Shown here piece after piece: positions 59,235-64,000 of a DNA stretch of 64,000 nucleotides (its first letter is position 1; every line of letters starts with the position of its first letter). The stretch comes from Tubulanus polymorphus. Lineage: Eukaryota > Nemertea > Palaeonemertea > Tubulaniformes > Tubulanidae. The stretch covers positions 30,410,001 through 30,474,000 of the forward strand of contig NC_134025.1 in NCBI RefSeq assembly GCF_964204645.1. The letters run 5' to 3'. A model generated the notes under the pieces. The model did no database searches. It saw only the letters and a list, made by a program, of their open reading frames with translations, and was not told where the DNA came from. The translations under genes and the position numbers were made by a program.

Positions 59235-62200
59235 TTATAGCTCATCTCTGATCCGAGCTGCTGCTTCTGCTGCTGCCTTCATTTCATGAGGATCTTCAGT
59301 TTTATCAATGATTTTCTCGGCATCGTCGAGATCTTTCTGTGAAGCACTCAGTATAGCACCGTATTGCATCAGCTGCGATTTGAAATCCTCTCCAACCTAT
59401 AAATAGTAAATATTACACGTCAAAATTGATCTATTGATTAGAGACACGAAGAACCCTGATTAAACAACATGATAAATAATGAACACACATCAGTATATTA
59501 AACCAAGAAGATACAAGAATTAAAAATTCTAGGTGAATTATGTTGATGATTTATCTGAATGATTGATGACTTATATTTATAAATTGAATTGCAAATACAA
59601 ATTAGGACTGAAAAATAGTGATGGGTTTTGACTGTACAGTAAAAGTCCATGAAACCATCCTTTCTTTCTACCAGTGCTCGCTTTAATAGCAAATCTATCT
59701 CAAATTCAATGAAAATACACCAAATTTGTTAAATGGTCTCTCTTGGTCCCAATGGTGGCGTTATAACAGACTTTATTTTTAAAGAACTAGCCTCGTTACC
59801 TGTGTGTTATCCAGGTTATAGGCTTCATTCAACGTTATGTAACCATCTCCATCTGTATCCGCGATTTGGAAGGCTAGATTTATATGTCTCTTGTAACCGA
59901 TTCCAATAACTGATGACAAAAACAATTCATCCTAAAACATCAGAAATATACCAGCATCACAACACGTGATTATCACAATTTGAAGCTAGAAATTGCAGAA
60001 CCCAATTCCACAGTTTAGAGAAACTCATCGAAAATGAACTGATTTCTACACAAACTATGGAACTAGACCCAGGACCTAGTTCTCTGGTTCTCATGACTAA
60101 GAATTTGAATCTGAACTGAAATTTTTCTAATTTTCAAGAATCGAATCTAATTGACAACTGATATATGTTTATATGTTCATTACCTCAACAAGGATGTTCA
60201 TGAATTTCTCGTAGGTTAATTTTCTACTCGGTAATTGTCGTATTCGGTCCTTCATCGCAGATCTGAAATAAACATCACATACAAGTCACATCCACAGAGA
60301 TAATAGGATCATTATCAAAATGTAAGAATTTTACTCACATAACTTCGAAAGGCATATCATCTTGATGCGAGAAACCAGGAAATTCAACTTGATCCATAGT
60401 AGTCATTTTATCAGGAATTTTATCACAGTGTTCAATATCAGTGATTGTTTGTATTATTTCATGAGTCCACCAGACATTCACAGCAATATTACTACCAAAC
60501 GAATTCACTTGATGAATCCTGCAAAATTTCACTAGATTTATATAAAAAACAAGTGATAAATAGAATAGAAAAGATGTTTGGAGGTGAAACCTACCATTTA
60601 TAAGGTATAAACATACAGTCCCCAGCCGATAAATGAACATGATAAAATTCAACTTCATTCATCTTTTTGTATTTAGTGAAATCAACCCTGAAATATAGAA
60701 TAATATACACAGCTGGAACTATAGCTCTCAATATATTCACCATTTAGAAGTGATGTCTAATTAAAGGTTTGGTGTGAGGGTTAGGGTTGAAGTGTGGACA
60801 AACAGTTTTTAAAAGTGAGTTGATAAAATGTCTAATGTCCAGTGTTTGTAGTTCATTTTCAATTAAAAATTTCTCAGGTGAAATTCTGAACACAAGTGAA
60901 GGGTGGACGATCAGTTTTTTAAAGTGAGCTGATAGAAAGTCTAATGTCTGGTGCGAGTCAGTTCAGTCTGAGGTAAAGGACTGACTAATGACATACTTAT
61001 CAACATCAATAGATGAATAAGCTCCCTCAGGATGATCCATTGGAACATGTTCCGCATATTTATTCGGATCAACGATCACAAATTTCTTCTCGCCACGATA
61101 CAAACATAAAATATTATCAGCGTTATCAGTGTGTACTACAGATTTAGTACCGCCGCTGCTGAACCACATTATCTATAAATACAATACAATCATCGTTCAT
61201 TACATGTAATTCAGTAAGAAATGTAAATAAAAAGATCCGGTTAGGCATTTGAATTTTAAAAAAATCTTATTTAAAAGAGGAAGCATATAAGTATCACCCG
61301 TATATAAAACTGCAAGCAGAAGTCTTTTGTTAAATGAAATCAGGAAAAAACTGAAAGCACTTGAATTAACTGAGATTTACAACAATGAATGAAATGCTAG
61401 TTGTTTATATATTGAGAAATAAAAAATAACCAATACATGAGATGCTTATTGTTAATAAAATTAGATGATGAAATAGAATTGCTGACAGGATAGGGGTTCA
61501 ATGAGGAAGAGCATCCACTGGTATCAATAGGGATTGATCGGGTTCTAATAGGAAGAGGTGATCAATAGCGATTGATCGGGTTCTAATAGGAAGAGGTGAT
61601 CAATAGCAATGGATCGGGTTCTAATACTTACAGCTGTTACGATGTGTTTGAGTAGTTTTTCACATTGAAGCGGAGGAGGCACAAATACATCTTTACTAAA
61701 ACAGATAAAATTCAAATGTCACTTTACGATCTTAACAAAACAGATTCTGCTTGCAATGAATAACACTGATCTGGATCCAGTTTCACAAAAAAGGAAGAAT
61801 ATTAGAAATTTTTAGCTGTTATTGGTTACTTCATATTATTTCTTATTCCACTGAGGAAAACAATTCAAACTTCACCGTTTTAGGCATAAAGTTCTTCAGT
61901 GAAACTGCACCCCATGGGTGAACTCAACTATGACACCGGTCTCTGTGAAACATACCCCAAATAATCAGGAATATCATGAACCATGTATTTATCTGTGTTA
62001 TTATAATTTCGCACCCATTCTTGAAAATGCATTTCCGCAGTCGGTTGTAATCGATCTTCCTTCTTACGCTGTTCGATATTCACTTTAGCCTCTTTTGGGA
62101 TATTCATCGATAGGAAATATTCATCTGTCCATAAATCATAAGCGGGCGAAACTTTAGCAGCATTTCTCATCACTAACGGTATATTCTTTTTAGCGTAATT

Positions 62201-62386
62201 ATCTACGAGAACTGAACTCTTCGGCCAACCGTCAATTTCATCCATTTTCATCTTCTTTCCGCAACAACCAAATGGTTTCATATGTCCAGAATCATCGTCA
62301 CTACTACTGCTGCTATCATCAGCTAAAGTCAAACTTAACTTCAAACACACAGCAATCAACAATGATATCAAGTAGGTCTCATTCAT
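59235..62386 (-). CDS. JmjC-domain 2-oxoglutarate oxygenase with signal peptide, EF-hand and C-terminal RDEL (predicted ER lumen)
   Basis: Eight exons on the minus strand: 62386-61956, 61695-61632, 61172-60997, 60687-60595, 60518-60339, 60262-60184, 59931-59800 and 59396-59235. Total 1317 nt, 438 aa, phases consistent. The start MNETYLISLLIAVCLKLSLT is a signal peptide; an in-frame ATG 27 nt upstream (62413) would add MSNYSVHIN. An acidic Ser/Asp stretch and a CC motif follow, then a JmjC fold. Fe(II) ligands are H179 and D181 (VVHTDNADN) and H257 (WIHQVNSFG), with the typical GDCMFIPYKW strand. An EF-hand loop lies at 366-377 (DTDGDGYITLNE, all ligand positions acceptable). The C-terminus is an Ala-rich helix ending RDEL, an ER-retrieval signal. 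Family knowledge: such oxygenases hydroxylate or demethylate protein side chains; the substrate here is unknown. It is not a match I can assign to JMJD7, JMJD8 or another named subgroup. Confidence 0.85.
61771..61914. mobile_element. Palindromic MITE-like element, ccagtttcac family
   Basis: Ends ggatccagtttcacaaaaaa and ttcagtgaaactgcacccc are inverted. It lies in intron 1 of the JmjC gene and its right end is about 40 bp from the exon 1 donor. Confidence 0.7.
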
Positions 62387-62891
62387 GTTGATGTGGACGC
62401 TGTAATTAGACAAGAGAAAACATAAAAGCCACTTTCACTTACCACATTATTAGAACATTTCTTCATCTCAAGCAAACTTTATTGTACATGGATATTATGG
62501 TGATGCTGCATTTGTAAATTACATCGCCCCCACTAATAAGGATAATCGGCTAATAAAATATATTCCAACGGATAATAGGATAATGATATTATTAGGGATA
62601 AACTGCCTACGCAAACATGTTGCCGAACACAGTCAAATGCCGAAATGATGATCTACTGAACAAACAACTTTTTTACCGAAAAACTTCCTTATTTGAATAT
62701 ATCAACCTACCTTGCTCAGTTTGAAAGTACAATCTCTCTCTATGACATCGAACTGACAGTGTGTGAATGTATTGTGTACTGTCATCAGCTATACGCTACA
62801 AACCAGGACGTAATTAAATATATTTGAACAGTCCGTCCCGGCCCGATCATTTCGTAGAATAAAAACAGAATTGAATTGAATGTCTCAGGTG

Positions 62892-62972
62892 ACGTGAGAG
62901 AACCTGCGCCGTAGCGAGACATCCGAGCAGACTATCCGTGAGAGAACCTGCGCCGTGGTGAGACACCTGAGT
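62892..62972. repeat. Tandem duplication, ~50-bp unit
   Basis: gtgagagaacctgcgccgt followed by a(g/t)gagacatcc/acct occurs twice at 50-bp spacing, upstream of the JmjC gene. Confidence 0.85.
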
Positions 62973-62994
62973 AAGATGAAAACTTCTATATTAT

Positions 62995-63155
62995 AAATGA
63001 AGAAATCCCACACTTCGAATTTGAAATTATACTATCAAATTTATTATTACGAAACCACAACGTTTCGGCTGTTGACTAACAGCCATCAACAGGTGGAGAA
63101 GTGTGGGATTTCTTCATTTATCTACAGTTTACACGGATTATAGTGTTTATTTGAC
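62995..63155. mobile_element. Foldback insertion with 14-bp target duplication
   Basis: Perfect 22-bp inverted arms (62995-63016 and 63098-63119, aaatgaagaaatcccacact plus tc) flank a core holding the hairpin ggctgttgactaacagcc (63067-63084). The whole 161-bp segment is bordered by direct repeats aacttctatattat (62981-62994 and 63156-63169), marking a recent insertion. Confidence 0.8.
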
Positions 63156-64000
63156 AACTTCTATATTATGTTTAGAAAAAGTTAAAGAGTAAATAAGTAG
63201 CACTTATCGGCCGTGAAAAACAAGCACAATTCAGGGCATTAATAAAGTTTTTTTCAATCTACAATACATGTAGTTGTGGAAGTACGCAAGAGCACAGTCT
63301 GGCATGGCATTTGCGCACAGGCATTCAAAGCCAATGGCAAGGCTACAACTGACCGGCTGAAATTGGTTGTCAATTGCTTTGGAAGCTTCAAATCCGCTGG
63401 AATATTGACTAGACAAGTGGAAAAACCAGAAATATTGATGATAAAATGATACGTTTTATTTTTACGACTAATGAAGAGATAACACTCCTAGCATTGATAC
63501 ATACACAACTTACATTCAGCTTTTATAACAATTATCTAAATTAGCTTACTACTCAAAGCCTGATAGTAGACTTGATTTTTAATTAAATGCAGCTGAACTA
63601 AAATCAAAGGCAAATATATCAAAAAGTTAACAATTCTGGCTACAGGACTCGACAAGTATAGGGTACTCAATTGCAAGTATGTAGCCTATCCTTTGTGGTG
63701 GATAAATTAGTTATGTTGGTTGTTACTGCTACAAATAAAGCTGAAGTGTACACGAGGGGCCTCCTTTTCTCAAGGTATTCACGGTAAGGCAGGCACCCAA
63801 AATTGAGTACACATTAGAACTACACTTGAAAACGAGTATACTTATTGATAAATACACACACGCAGTTGTGACACTAACTAGAATTAGGTACATTTCAATA
63901 AATTTACCGGAAGGGTGTAGCAAATTGTACCAACTGTACAAGATTAGTATAAACATCATGCAATCAGAGGAATCGATGAACCATCACTAATATTTACATT

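Larger units (their letters stand above)
62387..64000. other. Region upstream of the JmjC gene
   Basis: Should hold the JmjC promoter and 5' UTR. I see no second gene; minus-strand frames at 63231-63416 and 63729-63959 have no recognisable features. It contains a two-copy tandem duplication (62892-62972) and the foldback insertion (62995-63155). Confidence 0.5.

Overview
The window is animal nuclear DNA. Four of its five protein genes have many short exons with GT..AG introns, and every exon chain I built closes in frame. The encoded families (ANKIB1, calcium-channel beta, SF3A3) are metazoan or pan-eukaryotic. Codon use, one calcium-channel beta gene with several alternative 5' exons, short palindromic elements and dense minisatellites suggest a marine invertebrate, perhaps a lophotrochozoan. 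That placement is inference.

Layout: (1) 1-3527, intergenic, with a 27-bp minisatellite and short palindromic elements. (2) 3528-8353 (-), an acid-phosphatase-type-7-like membrane protein in 9 exons, 547 aa, that has lost most metal-binding motifs. (3) 10168-18579 (+), ANKIB1, an ankyrin/RBR E3 ubiquitin ligase in 21 exons, 1373 aa. (4) 18580-28375, intergenic, with microsatellites, a 40-bp and a 41-bp array. (5) 28376-53538 (-), the voltage-gated calcium channel beta subunit, 13 core exons (670 aa) plus alternative exons; its introns hold most of the minisatellites. (6) 54568-58505 (+), SF3A3, 14 exons, 502 aa, head-to-head with the channel gene. (7) 59235-62386 (-), a predicted ER-lumen JmjC oxygenase with signal peptide, EF-hand and C-terminal RDEL, 8 exons, 438 aa. 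(8) 62387-64000, no gene seen.

The genes do not form one pathway. Two head-to-head pairs (ACP7-like/ANKIB1 and CACNB/SF3A3) leave 1.0-1.8 kb shared upstream regions.

The most unusual signal is that two unrelated genes carry a minisatellite built from a copied splice junction. In ANKIB1 a 45-bp unit repeats a 3' splice site with in-frame exon sequence. In CACNB a ~60-bp unit repeats the end of an SH3 exon with its 5' splice site. Other arrays also abut splice sites. I found no CRISPR array, rRNA gene, complete transposon or viral gene. All calls were made by eye; nothing was searched or folded by program.
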